From positions 1,860,001 to 1,924,000 of the forward strand of contig CAWDQE010000014.1 of the NCBI GenBank assembly GCA_963804375.1: a DNA stretch of 64,000 nt, written 5' to 3'. The DNA is from JANXQG01 sp963804375. GTDB taxonomy: Bacteria; Planctomycetota; Planctomycetia; Pirellulales; Thermoguttaceae. Shown here in pieces: positions 29,445 through 37,228 of this stretch (position 1 is its first letter; each line of letters begins with the position of its first letter). The notes below the pieces were generated by a model. The model worked only from the letters and a program-made list of their open reading frames with translations. It was not told the origin of the DNA and made no database searches. The translations under genes and the position numbers were made by a program.

Positions 29445-29688
29445 AGATGATGGACGGGGGCGCAGGGCTCGCCGCTGGTTCGGGTCCTCGATCGGCTGGT
29501 CCCTGTTTTTCGGTGGTCTCGCCGCACTCACGATCGGTGACTTTCTTTCCAATGCGTGGCGCGATCGTCGGCCAGGAGTCATTGTATGGGCCGCGTTGGA
29601 CCTGTGCGGTCTGGGAATGCTGCTTACGAGTTTTTGGATCGCCATCGGCGAGCAGTTGCGGCGTCTAACGCAGCACCCGAAACATTGA
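29419..29688 (+). CDS. Possible small membrane protein
   Basis: An 89-residue frame that starts at TTG 29419 inside the end of the preceding gene. It has hydrophobic segments IGWSLFFGGLAALTIGDFL and VIVWAALDLCGLGMLLTSFW separated by a basic loop (RDRRPG). Two membrane helices are plausible. No family is recognised and there is no strong ribosome site, so the start is uncertain. Translational coupling to the preceding gene would explain the overlap. Confidence 0.4.
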   Translation: MTKNSPTIEDDGRGRRARRWFGSSIGWSLFFGGLAALTIGDFLSNAWRDRRPGVIVWAALDLCGLGMLLTSFWIAIGEQLRRLTQHPKH

Positions 29689-29723
29689 GAAGGAGACTGG
29701 CGAACTTAAGAGCGGTAGTGATT

Positions 29724-29785
29724 GTAGGGTGGGACAAGACCCGGGGTACCTGAGCAGCGGGTCGGCGAGCGCCGGCCCACCCTAC
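29724..29785. repeat. Short palindromic repeat, GTAGGGTGGGAC family
   Basis: It begins GTAGGGTGGGACAAGACCCG, includes GGGGTACC, and ends GGCCCACCCTAC. It lies just downstream of the radical SAM gene stop and could form a terminator hairpin. Confidence 0.8.
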
Positions 29786-29789
29786 GGCC

Positions 29790-30674
29790 TTAGCAGCCGT
29801 AATATCCCGCCACCGCCAGCCCGGTACGTTTCTTGACCAACTCCGCCAAGGCGTCGACTTCGGCATTCTCCAGCGGAGAGGCAAAACTCTCGGCCGGGCG
29901 CCGGGCGATCGTGTGGATCTGCACCAGCTTGATCTGTCCGCCGCCGGCGACGATTTCGCAAAGCCGATCGCAATAGGCCTCTTGTTCGGCCCGCGGCGGC
30001 GGGTTGCCGCTGAGACGCATGAATAGCGATTGAATTACAATCGGCCGCTTGCGGGCCGCGGCCACGAGGTTCTCCAACACCTCGGCCAGTTTGACCTTCG
30101 AGCGGTCGACCGTCTGGTAATACTCCTCCGTGCCGGCATCGAGCTTGCCCCAGATCTCGCCGTTGTTGGCGTCCAAGACTTCCAACGACTTGCGGACCCG
30201 CTCGCGATGGAACAGCGTGGCGTTGGTGATCAACACGAGTTTCACCTGGTCGAGACCGCGGCGGCGGCGAATGTCGGCGCAGAGTTGCACCACCTCGTCG
30301 AAGATTGGCGAGGCGGTCGGCTCGCCGTCGCCGCTCATGGCAATATCGCTGAGCCGGCGATACTCGGCCGGCGTGGTCGAGAACCGCGTGCCTTCGAACA
30401 GCCGGCCAGTGATCGCGAGGTCGACCATTTCGTCCAGTTCCGCAGCCAACTGCGGCAGATCGATTTTTCGCAGCACCGGCCCCCCGCGAACGGTACGGTC
30501 CACCTGGCAGTAAACGCAGTCGAAGTTGCAATACTTTTCCGGGTTGAGGTTCACACCGATCGAAACCCCGCCCGAACGCCGGCTCACCACCGCATACACG
30601 AAGCGGTTGTCTTCGAAGTTGCGCGAGTGCGATTGGAACAAGGAAACCAGCGGGGAGGGGGTCATGCGAAACAC
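29790..30674 (-). CDS. Radical SAM protein
   Basis: A 294-residue enzyme with the iron-sulfur motif CNFDCVYC (CX3CX2C). The residues around it (GVSIGVNLNPEKYCNFDCVY) and MSGDGEPTASPIFDEVV are typical of the Elp3-unrelated radical SAM group annotated only as radical SAM protein in many phyla. A glycine-rich GDGEP motif binds SAM, and LVLITNATLFHRERV is another conserved strand. The C-terminus ends GLAVAGYYGC. It is cytoplasmic. Its substrate is unknown; members of this group sit in varied contexts. ATGs at 30672-30674 and 30663-30665 are both possible starts. Confidence 0.82.
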   Translation of the reverse strand: MFRMTPSPLVSLFQSHSRNFEDNRFVYAVVSRRSGGVSIGVNLNPEKYCNFDCVYCQVDRTVRGGPVLRKIDLPQLAAELDEMVDLAITGRLFEGTRFSTTPAEYRRLSDIAMSGDGEPTASPIFDEVVQLCADIRRRRGLDQVKLVLITNATLFHRERVRKSLEVLDANNGEIWGKLDAGTEEYYQTVDRSKVKLAEVLENLVAAARKRPIVIQSLFMRLSGNPPPRAEQEAYCDRLCEIVAGGGQIKLVQIHTIARRPAESFASPLENAEVDALAELVKKRTGLAVAGYYGC

Positions 30675-30711
30675 ATCGAATTGTACACACCTATGTCACA
30701 ACGTAGCAACT

Positions 30712-30839
30712 GTAGGCCGGAACAAGCCTGCGCAGTTCCGGCAGTATCTGTTGCCGTTCCCGCGGTTGCCGTACTGCCGGAACCGACCCGCGACCCGCAA
30801 GCAGGTACCCCGGGTGCTCCGAGGGTTGTTCCGGCCTAC
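30712..30839. repeat. Palindromic repeat, GTAGGCCGGAAC family
   Basis: It starts GTAGGCCGGAACAAGCCTGC and ends GGTTGTTCCGGCCTAC. The middle carries GCAGGTACCCCGGGTGCTCC, the core shared with the GTAGGGTGGG copies. This single copy therefore links the two end types into one composite family. Confidence 0.85.
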
Positions 30840-30844
30840 ACTTC

Positions 30845-31135
30845 TTACAAGCGCCGCAGGGTCGTGAATTCGTCGAGGGCAACGGTGGTCAGTTCGCCGT
30901 CGTCGCGCCGCAGGAGGATAAAATCACTGAACACTTTGTCGTCGAAGTTGCGGCGGAAGTGCAGGCCGTGCCGCCCCCGCTCCGTGCGGACGACCGTGCC
31001 CGCGCTCTTGGTCGTCCACGTCTGCGGGCCGATCGTGACAACGTGCGCCACCTCGATCCGATCGCCCGCTTTGAGCGATGCGAAGGTTTGTCGGGTTTCC
31101 TGCTGTTGCTGCGGGCTGGTCTGTGTCGCGGCCAT
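30845..31135 (-). CDS. Conserved-looking small protein of unknown function
   Basis: A 96-residue protein. After a Gln-rich start (MAATQTSPQQQQETRQTFAS) it has a compact beta-rich body: LKAGDRIEVAHVVTIGPQTW, GTVVRTERGRHGLHFRRNFD, SDFILLRRDDGELTTVALDE. The alternating strand pattern and AGDRIEV / AGTVVRTERGR turns suggest a small SH3-like or OB-like barrel. No family is recognised. ATG 31133-31135 is preferred over a TTG seven codons upstream. It precedes ilvC's 3' end on the same strand with only 47 bases between them. Confidence 0.55.
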   Translation of the reverse strand: MAATQTSPQQQQETRQTFASLKAGDRIEVAHVVTIGPQTWTTKSAGTVVRTERGRHGLHFRRNFDDKVFSDFILLRRDDGELTTVALDEFTTLRRL

Positions 31136-31182
31136 TGGTTCTCGTTCAATAGTCAACTAACGCACGGCGGCCGGGTAATTAA

Positions 31183-32205
31183 TTAAACCTCTTTGGCATT
31201 GATCCAGGACATCAGGCGTCGCAAGCCGCGGCCCACCCGCTCGACCAGGAGATTCCGCTCGCGCCGCCGCATGGCTTTGAAGGCGGGGGCGTTGACGCGG
31301 TTCTCCAACAACCACTCGCGGGCGAAACGGCCGTCCTGGATCTCGGCCAGGATGCGCTTCATCTCGGCCCTGGTTTCCGCGGTAATGATCCTCGGGCCGC
31401 GGGTGTAGTCGCCATATTCGGCCGTGTTGGAAATGCTATACCGCATGTAATTCAGACCGCCCTGGTAGACCAGGTCGACGATCAGTTTCATCTCGTGGAC
31501 GCACTCGAAGTAGGCCATTTCGGGCTGATAACCGGCCTCGACGAGCGTCTCGAAGCCGGCCTTCATCAATTCGCTTACGCCGCCGCAAAGGACGGCCTGC
31601 TCACCGAACAGGTCGGTCTCGGTCTCTTCGGCGAACGTGGTCTCGATCACGCCGGCCCGCGTGCCGCCGATGCCCTTGGCATAGGCCATGCCGATGTTGA
31701 ATGCGTCTTCGGCCGAACCTTCGCCGACGGCGATCAGACACGGCACGCCGGCGCCGCGAACGAATTCCGCCCGCAATAGGTGGCCAGGCCCCTTGGGCGC
31801 CACCAGGATGACCGAAACCCCCTTGGGCACGTCGAACTGGCCGTAGTGGACGTTGAACCCGTGCGAGCAGACGATCACCTTGCCGGACCCGGAAGGACCG
31901 GGTGCCCCGAGGTGCTCGCGGATCTGGGTGCGGAAGATCTCGCCTTGCAACTCGTCGGGCAGGAGCAGCGTAATGAGGTCGGCCTTCTTCGTGGCCTCCG
32001 TGGCCGAAATCGGCGTGAAACCATCCTTGACGGCCAGATCGCCGTTGGGCGTGCCAGGCAGCTCGGCCACGATCACCGTGCAGCCGCTGTCGCGCAGGTT
32101 CTGGGCGTGGGCATGGCCCTGCGAGCCGTAGCCGAGAATGGCAATCGTCTTGTTCTTCAGCAGGGCAAGGTCCGCGTCTTTGTCGTAATAAATCTTCGCC
32201 GGCAT
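31183..32205 (-). CDS. ilvC: Ketol-acid reductoisomerase
   Basis: A 340-residue class I KARI. The NADPH-binding loop is ILGYGSQGHAHAQNLRDSG, and CSHGFNVHYGQF and LVAPKGPGHLLRAEF are signature blocks. The Mg2+ ligands sit in AEETETDLFGEQAVLCGGV, and the C-terminal domain contains ECVHEMKLIVDLVYQGG. It converts acetolactate to dihydroxy-isovalerate in valine, leucine and isoleucine synthesis. An odd insertion, GAPGPSGS, sits in the normally compact segment before GKVIVCSHGFN, and its DNA (31885-31908) matches the window's palindromic repeat core. It is downstream of ilvN on the same strand, separated by a long palindrome. Confidence 0.95.
   Translation of the reverse strand: MPAKIYYDKDADLALLKNKTIAILGYGSQGHAHAQNLRDSGCTVIVAELPGTPNGDLAVKDGFTPISATEATKKADLITLLLPDELQGEIFRTQIREHLGAPGPSGSGKVIVCSHGFNVHYGQFDVPKGVSVILVAPKGPGHLLRAEFVRGAGVPCLIAVGEGSAEDAFNIGMAYAKGIGGTRAGVIETTFAEETETDLFGEQAVLCGGVSELMKAGFETLVEAGYQPEMAYFECVHEMKLIVDLVYQGGLNYMRYSISNTAEYGDYTRGPRIITAETRAEMKRILAEIQDGRFAREWLLENRVNAPAFKAMRRRERNLLVERVGRGLRRLMSWINAKEV
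31885..31908. repeat. Palindrome-core copy inside ilvC
   Basis: The minus strand carries GGGGCACCCGGTCCTTCCGG then GTCC, a variant of the core GGGCACCCAGTACCCTGGGT. It encodes the extra residues GAPGPSGS relative to usual ilvC proteins and leaves the frame open. Confidence 0.5.
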
Positions 32206-32230
32206 ATTGGATACTCCTGGTTGGGAAATT

Positions 32231-32366
32231 AGGATTTGGTCCGAAATGACTTTCCGACTTGTAGGACGGGCTCGGGCACCATGTACCCATGGTCGTGGTC
32301 GGCCCGTTGTCGCACGTGACGGCCAGGGACGGCCGACCTGCGGAAGTAATTTCGGACCAAATCCTT
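32231..32366. repeat. Long two-layer palindrome between ilvN and ilvC
   Basis: The outer arms AGGATTTGGTCCGAAATGAC... (32231-32256) and its inverted copy (32341-32365) flank an inner part that contains GGGCACCATGTACCCATGGT and several GGCCG turns. The right arm begins right at the ilvN stop codon. It could reduce read-through from ilvN to ilvC or stabilise the upstream message. Confidence 0.85.
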
Positions 32367-32877
32367 ACGGGTTATCGGTTTTCAAGCTGGGTTGCCCATC
32401 GCCCTTGCCGCGGACCATCGCGATACGCCCGGTGCGGGCCAACTCGATGATCCCAAAGGGCCGCATCATCTCGATAAAGGCTTCGACTTTGCCCTCCTGA
32501 CCCGCAATCTCGATGATCATGGTTTGCGGGGCCACGTCGACGATCCGGCCGCGGAAGATCTCGGTCAGTTGGGAGATCTCCGCCCGGCGGCCCGCCGGCG
32601 CCGAGACCTTGATCAACATCAGGTCGCGTTCGACGTGGTCTTCGGACCCGATGTCCTCGACGCGGACGACGGTCACGATTTTTTCCAACTGTTTTCGCAC
32701 CTGCTCCAGCACACGATCATCGCCGACGACGACAAAGGTCATCCGCGAAAGTTGAGGGTCTTCCGTTGCCCCCACCGCGAGGCTATCAATATTGTAGCCA
32801 CGGGAGGCCAACATGCCCGAAATGTGCGAGAGCACACCCGGCACGTTTTGAACCAGTGCTGAAAGCACATGACGCAT
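32365..32877 (-). CDS. ilvN: Acetolactate synthase small (regulatory) subunit
   Basis: A 170-residue protein (IlvH/IlvN type). MRHVLSALVQNVPGVLSHIS is the ACT-domain start, and SRGYNIDSLAVGATEDPQLS is the conserved first ACT helix region. TFVVVGDDRVLEQVRKQLEK and VRVEDIGSEDHVERDLMLIK follow, with the C-terminal domain ending DNP. The subunit binds valine and confers feedback inhibition on the catalytic subunit, whose gene is not in this window. GGAG lies at good spacing before ATG 32875-32877. It is followed on the same strand by ilvC, so the two are probably co-transcribed. Confidence 0.93.
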   Translation of the reverse strand: MRHVLSALVQNVPGVLSHISGMLASRGYNIDSLAVGATEDPQLSRMTFVVVGDDRVLEQVRKQLEKIVTVVRVEDIGSEDHVERDLMLIKVSAPAGRRAEISQLTEIFRGRIVDVAPQTMIIEIAGQEGKVEAFIEMMRPFGIIELARTGRIAMVRGKGDGQPSLKTDNP

Positions 32878-33454
32878 TGCGAACTCCAAATTGAGGGAGA
32901 ATCGATAATAGTCGGGCAGCAAGCCGGAGACAAGGGGAGGGGAAGTCTGGTTCAAGGGGCTGGCAGGGTCAATCTCTTATTTCAGAACCCCACTTGTGTA
33001 TTAATTTATTACATTTTTCGTGCCATGCAAGATTGAAATCTGAATTTTGTGCCTGAAAATGACAGTAACCCTAAGCGCAAGATTGGGTCTTAAGCCATTC
33101 TTTCGCCGACCATGAGCCCATGGTGCCCGCTTCGGGTTAGTATCGAACGCGACAGCCTGGCCGCACGAAGTGTAGGATCGTACCCAGGAGCGATCGCGTT
33201 GGCGTCTCGAATCGTCAAAATTCGCTTCCCACCCCTTGCAAGCGGTCATCCCAAACATCAGACTAACAGAATCTCCGCGGCTCGCCGACTACGACCATGG
33301 GTACATGGTGCCCGGTTGCGAGAGCGTTGGAACCAAACGATTTTTGGGATTGATTTTTGGATCAGAGAACCTGGACCGGGTCTTGGCTTGGGTTCCGCTC
33401 GGTGCGTGAAGCCCAGGGGACCGCGTGGCAGGTTCCAAGCAAGGAGTTCATCGA
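32878..33454. other. 577-base intergenic region with two palindrome-core copies
   Basis: It lies between divergent ilvN and the lysine-rich lipoprotein gene. Core-like copies occur at 33109-33131 (GACCATGAGCCCATGGTGCC) and 33291-33315 (GACCATGGGTACATGGTGCC). No T-box or leader peptide rich in branched-chain residues was recognised upstream of ilvN, and no other gene is supported. Confidence 0.6.
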
Positions 33455-33943
33455 ATGAGATTGTTTGCAGGGATTTTCGCCATGTGTCTGGCAGTCGTCC
33501 TAGTGGGATGCGGCGAAGAAGGGGGCGGCAAGGGCAAAGACTCGGCCGCAGCCAAGGCGTCGGCCGACAAGGCCGCCAAGGCCAAGGCTGACAAAGAGAA
33601 GGCTGAGAAGGACAAGGCTAAGGCCGACGAAGAGAAGGCTAAGGCGGACAAGGAGAAGGCCGACGCGGACAAGGAGAAGGCCGACAAGGAGAAAGCTGAC
33701 GCGGACAAGGCCAAGGCCGACATGGAGAAGGCCGACGCCGAAAAGGCCAAGGCTGACAAGGAGAAGGCCGACGCCGAAAAAGCCAAGGCTGACAAGGAGA
33801 AAGCCGACGCCGAAAAGGCCAAGGCTGACAAAGAGAAAGCCGACGCGGAGAAAGCCAAGGCCGACGAGGAGAAGGCCAAGGCTGACAAGGAGAAGGCCGA
33901 CAAGGACAAGGCGGCCAAGCCAGACGACAAGAAGGACAAGTAG
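33455..33943 (+). CDS. Lysine/alanine-rich helical lipoprotein
   Basis: A 162-residue protein. ATG 33455 follows AAGGAG at eight bases. The leader MRLFAGIFAMCLAVVLVGCG ends in a lipobox (LVGC, lipidated Cys at 19). From residue ~30 on, it consists almost only of Lys, Ala, Asp and Glu in a repeated pattern such as EKADAEKAKADK. DNA over about 33720-33850 repeats with a 36-base period. The protein should form one long, highly charged single helix or coiled coil, recalling TolA-like or LEA-like spacers. It may tether or space the envelope. A hairpin terminator follows at 33961. Confidence 0.75.
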   Translation: MRLFAGIFAMCLAVVLVGCGEEGGGKGKDSAAAKASADKAAKAKADKEKAEKDKAKADEEKAKADKEKADADKEKADKEKADADKAKADMEKADAEKAKADKEKADAEKAKADKEKADAEKAKADKEKADAEKAKADEEKAKADKEKADKDKAAKPDDKKDK

Positions 33944-33960
33944 TTCTCTACATGAAAACC

Positions 33961-33990
33961 GGGGCAGGCCACGCTTGGCCTGCCCCGTTT
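33961..33990 (+). terminator. Rho-independent terminator
   Basis: Perfect 11-base stem GGGGCAGGCCA / TGGCCTGCCCC with a CGCT loop, followed by GTTT. It lies 17 bases after the lipoprotein stop. It may serve both this gene and the convergent PEP-CTERM gene. Confidence 0.85.
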
Positions 33991-34054
33991 GTGCGCCGCA
34001 CGTACAAGTCTTGGCACCCGCGAGGATTTATACTGCACGTGGCCGGGAACGATC

Positions 34055-35528
34055 TTACGATAACTTTCGCTTACGGTGGACGATGGCCGCCGTTCCACAG
34101 GCAACGGCCACGGCAAGAAGGGCGCAGGTGGACGGTTCGGGCACGACGGCAAGCGTCGATCCGGTGGAAAACGCCAGTCCATAGGTCTCGGCGCCCCCGT
34201 TGACCCGGGCCACACCGTCATAAACCTGAAGGTCATAGGTGTGGCCTGGCGTCAGCCCCGTGACGTAAAGTTGCTGGACATTGTCGACCGTGCTGTCGCT
34301 GATGCTCACGGGGGAAGAAGTGTTCGTTGTGTCGTACAGCGCCAGATCGAGGCTGTTGAGGATCGCGTTGTCGGCGCTGCCCCAATGCGACACGTTCCAG
34401 GCAATCGTTGCCGTGAGGGTATCGTTGGCGCCGCCCGTCACCGGAGCGGTAAAAAAGTAGTGGTTCGTGGTGCTGCCGTTGGGCAAGGAACCAAGGTCCC
34501 AGCCGGAAGACAAAACCAAATTCACGGGCGGCTGAAGCTGGTTCGTGGGAGCGGAAGCCGAGGCGGCCTGGTCGCCGGCCTTCAACTCCAGCCACGACTG
34601 ATAAACGTCCACCATGCCGGCGCCGTACTGCGGGTCCAAAGGCTCCGTGGCGGTGTGCGTCCAGCCGGCGGGTTTGCTGGCGCCGTTGAGCAAGAGGGCT
34701 TTCAGGGTGCGAATGTCGCTGGCGCTGGTCGCGGTGCCGGGTCCTCCGTCGCCGCGACTGGCCGCCTGCAGCAAGAGGGCCGCGGCGCCAGAAACGTCGG
34801 CTGTGGAATAGCTGGTCTCGCCGCCCGGGGCGGTCAGATCGGGCTTCGAGCGGCCGTCGCTCGTCGGGCCGAGCGTGGGAGGACTCATCGAAATGGCGTT
34901 CACGCAGATCCCATTGTAGGCCGTCGACGGGGCCTGCGGGGGGGTTGCGCTGTTGCCGGCGCCGCTGATGAAAAGCACGTTGTTCGTCGCCGCATAGGAA
35001 TCGTAAGACTGGTCGATTGCCGCGACGCCTGCCGCCGTGGTGTCGGTGAACACGAAGCTCTGATTGACGATCCGCGCGTTGTGCAAGGCCGCATTGACCG
35101 CCGACGGCATTTGCCCGCTGGCGACGATCTGGGAGTAATAGTAATTCGCGTCGTAATTGTCGATGCTGCCGACACCCGGAGCGATGGCGGTCAGACAGGA
35201 AGCCACGGTGTCGGCGTGCGATGACTCTAAGCCCACACTGTTGGGAAAGGTCGCCGAGTTGGCAATGCTGCCGCTGCCGTTGATATACGTGAAAACGCTC
35301 GGCGACAGTCCGACGGACGCGGGGTTGACCTCAAAGGCGTTGGTCGACAGAGGCGCCTCGGCCTGAATAACGGCAACGCCGGCGCCGGTGAGCGTCGGGT
35401 CGGCTTGCTGCACGCGCGGTTGCGCCGATCGTGTCGGCATCGGAACCACTCGCTGCCTGGTCGCAGGGCAAACACAGCACCGTCAGGACGCAGAGAAGCG
35501 CCGACGCTTTGAATACTCTTAATGGCAT
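34055..35528 (-). pseudogene. PEP-CTERM subtilisin-like (S8) protein, one frameshift near 35440
   Basis: The Sec leader (MPLRVFKASALLCVLTVLCL) starts at ATG 35526-35528 in one frame; the mature protein is in the next frame from about VQQADPTLTGAGVAVIQAEA. S8 landmarks follow: SSHADTVAS (His), FISGAGNSATPP (oxyanion Asn), and GGETSYSTADVSGAAALLLQ (Ser). The catalytic Asp position reads VAVIQAEAP, so Asp is replaced. A beta-sandwich domain follows. The C-terminus is VVPEPSTCALLAVAVACGTA plus HRKRK, a PEP-CTERM sorting signal for exosortase. It is likely exported and surface-linked; activity is doubtful. The frameshift may be a consensus error. Confidence 0.72.
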
Positions 35529-35681
35529 TTGGCTTTGACAAGAAGGGGGAAGAAGAGCAGCCGAACACTTATCGCCCCTGATAAGCGGCTTCCTCAAGCA
35601 TAAATCGGCTGCTGTTCGGAGTCAAGAAAATACCCCAAGACCGCCGGGGAGAGGTGCAGCCGGCCAGTTCGTTATCGATTG

Positions 35682-35781
35682 CAGGGTGGGCTTTAGCCCG
35701 CCTGTGCAGTGTATTCCAAAAAAAACGGTCCGACCACGACCATGGGTACATGGTGCCCGACACGGTGCCCGCCCACCCTAA
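35682..35781. repeat. Palindromic repeat with GCAGGGTGGG ends
   Basis: It starts GCAGGGTGGGCTTTAGCCCG and ends GCCCGCCCACCCTAA. The middle has GACCATGGGTACATGGTGCC, the same core found in the heparinase-like gene. It lies between two minus-strand genes. Confidence 0.8.
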
Positions 35782-35793
35782 CCGGAAGAGCCA

Positions 35794-37137
35794 CTACGAC
35801 CTGACTCTCCAGTACTCCAGTTTTGGCGCCTTTCTGCGGACTGAACGAACCAGAGCCAGAAGTCCCAGAAAAGTCAGCAGCCCGAAGCCCAGACCGATCA
35901 GCGACCCATAGCCAAACCCGGTGGCGGCTGCTTGGGGATTGAGATAGAAGGCCTCCGCAATCACGCCGCAGGAGGCAGCGATCGTGCCGCCGCCGGGCAA
36001 TTCGAAAATGGCGGGCCGCTTGAGACGTTGGTACAACCGCCCCAACAATAGCCACGCGGCGACGCCCAGTCCGGCGCCGATGAAGGCCACCGCCATCACG
36101 CCGTAGATGGCCCCGTAGATCACACCGGCGATCAACGCGACGGTAATGTCGACGAACCGCTTGACCGGGAACCGCTGTTTTTGCGCCGCCGTCGTCTGGC
36201 CGATAACCATCACCAGTCCCAAGAAAGCGCCGCCGATGCACGCGCCCCAACGTGCCCAGGTCATGGCCGCCAGGGCCGGCCCCAGAACGGCGCCAAAGGA
36301 TGTGAAATAGGCGGTCAAGTGCAGCCAGTTTCCCGTGAGGTTGCTGTCGGCCGCCTCCGGCAAATTGTCGAGGTCTTCCCCGTCCTCGCCAAATTCGCCG
36401 TCGAACTCCTCGTCGTCGAGATCCTCGTCAAGGTCATCGGAAAGAAAGCCGGCAAACCACTCGGTATAATCGTCGATGAGCTGGTAATTCGGATTCGATC
36501 TGCGGATCTGAAGATCGGCAAGCGGCACGACCTCTTCCCTTCCGCCGATCGAGATCCTGCACAGGATGCCGTCGTCCTCATCCAAGCCGGTTTCAGGGTC
36601 GAGGGCAACAACCTTTACGGTCCGCAAAGACGATTGGAAGCGATCGCCCTCCCGCCAACACCTTGCCTCCATCGGCAGGGTCAACCGCTTGGCGAGGTGG
36701 TCGCAATAGGTCTCCAGCAACTCTTCGTCCACGCCGGGCAGGAAATCGTCGGCGGTCAGGCCGAACACCATGCGGACCCGGTCGCCCTGGTCGTTCGCCG
36801 AGAGGCGGCGAGGCGTGATTTGCACGGGCTGTTGGATGGCGAGGGGTCCGCCGGGATCGGGGTCCAACTCATGCGCGGGGAGCCAGTATTCTTCCAGCGC
36901 GGTCCCATCGATTGCGCATCGTTTTCTGCAAATCGGATGGATGCTCTCCAGCGTTTCCGGGCTCCACTGCACGAGGCACATGCCGTGGCGATCGACCTTG
37001 GCGATCGTGCCGGCCCAGCCCCCCAGAGGCATATCGGGATGTTCCTCATCGAGAACGCCTTGGCGGACACGAATATGCTCCCCGATCTTGAACCTGGCCG
37101 CGGCCTGCGGCCCGCGTTTTTTCCTCTGCTTTGGCAT
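35794..37137 (-). CDS. Planctomycete-type protein of unknown function: N-terminal barrel, C-terminal membrane helices
   Basis: 447 residues. The N-terminal ~110 residues (FKIGEHIRVRQGVLDEEHPD, GTIAKVDRHGMCLVQWSPET) look like a small SH3-like barrel. A middle domain follows, then an acidic linker (DDLDEDLDDEEFDGEFGEDG). At least four membrane helices come next, for example CIGGAFLGLVMVIGQ, VALIAGVIYGAIYGVMAVAF and FGYGSLIGLGFGLLTFLGLL. No known family is recognised. The ATG at 37135-37137 has GGAGG eight bases upstream; another ATG two codons earlier is too close to it. Function is unknown; the layout suggests a cytoplasmic sensing domain on a membrane anchor. Confidence 0.65.
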   Translation of the reverse strand: MPKQRKKRGPQAAARFKIGEHIRVRQGVLDEEHPDMPLGGWAGTIAKVDRHGMCLVQWSPETLESIHPICRKRCAIDGTALEEYWLPAHELDPDPGGPLAIQQPVQITPRRLSANDQGDRVRMVFGLTADDFLPGVDEELLETYCDHLAKRLTLPMEARCWREGDRFQSSLRTVKVVALDPETGLDEDDGILCRISIGGREEVVPLADLQIRRSNPNYQLIDDYTEWFAGFLSDDLDEDLDDEEFDGEFGEDGEDLDNLPEAADSNLTGNWLHLTAYFTSFGAVLGPALAAMTWARWGACIGGAFLGLVMVIGQTTAAQKQRFPVKRFVDITVALIAGVIYGAIYGVMAVAFIGAGLGVAAWLLLGRLYQRLKRPAIFELPGGGTIAASCGVIAEAFYLNPQAAATGFGYGSLIGLGFGLLTFLGLLALVRSVRRKAPKLEYWRVRS

Positions 37138-37228
37138 CGCCATCGCCCTCCGTGACGGAACACATCACCCTGAACCGTAGATAGATTATCGCAAGAAACA
37201 GAGAATGCGCCAAGTCCGGTGGAATGGC

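Noticed and set aside
32878..33100. T-box or attenuator upstream of ilvN
   Set aside because: No T-box bulge, no branched-chain-rich leader peptide and no terminator/antiterminator pair could be recognised.
33448..34236. Leu/Ser/Ala-rich minus-strand frame opposite the lysine-rich lipoprotein
   Set aside because: It is the complement of the Lys/Ala/Glu repeats, so its regular appearance comes from the repeat DNA.
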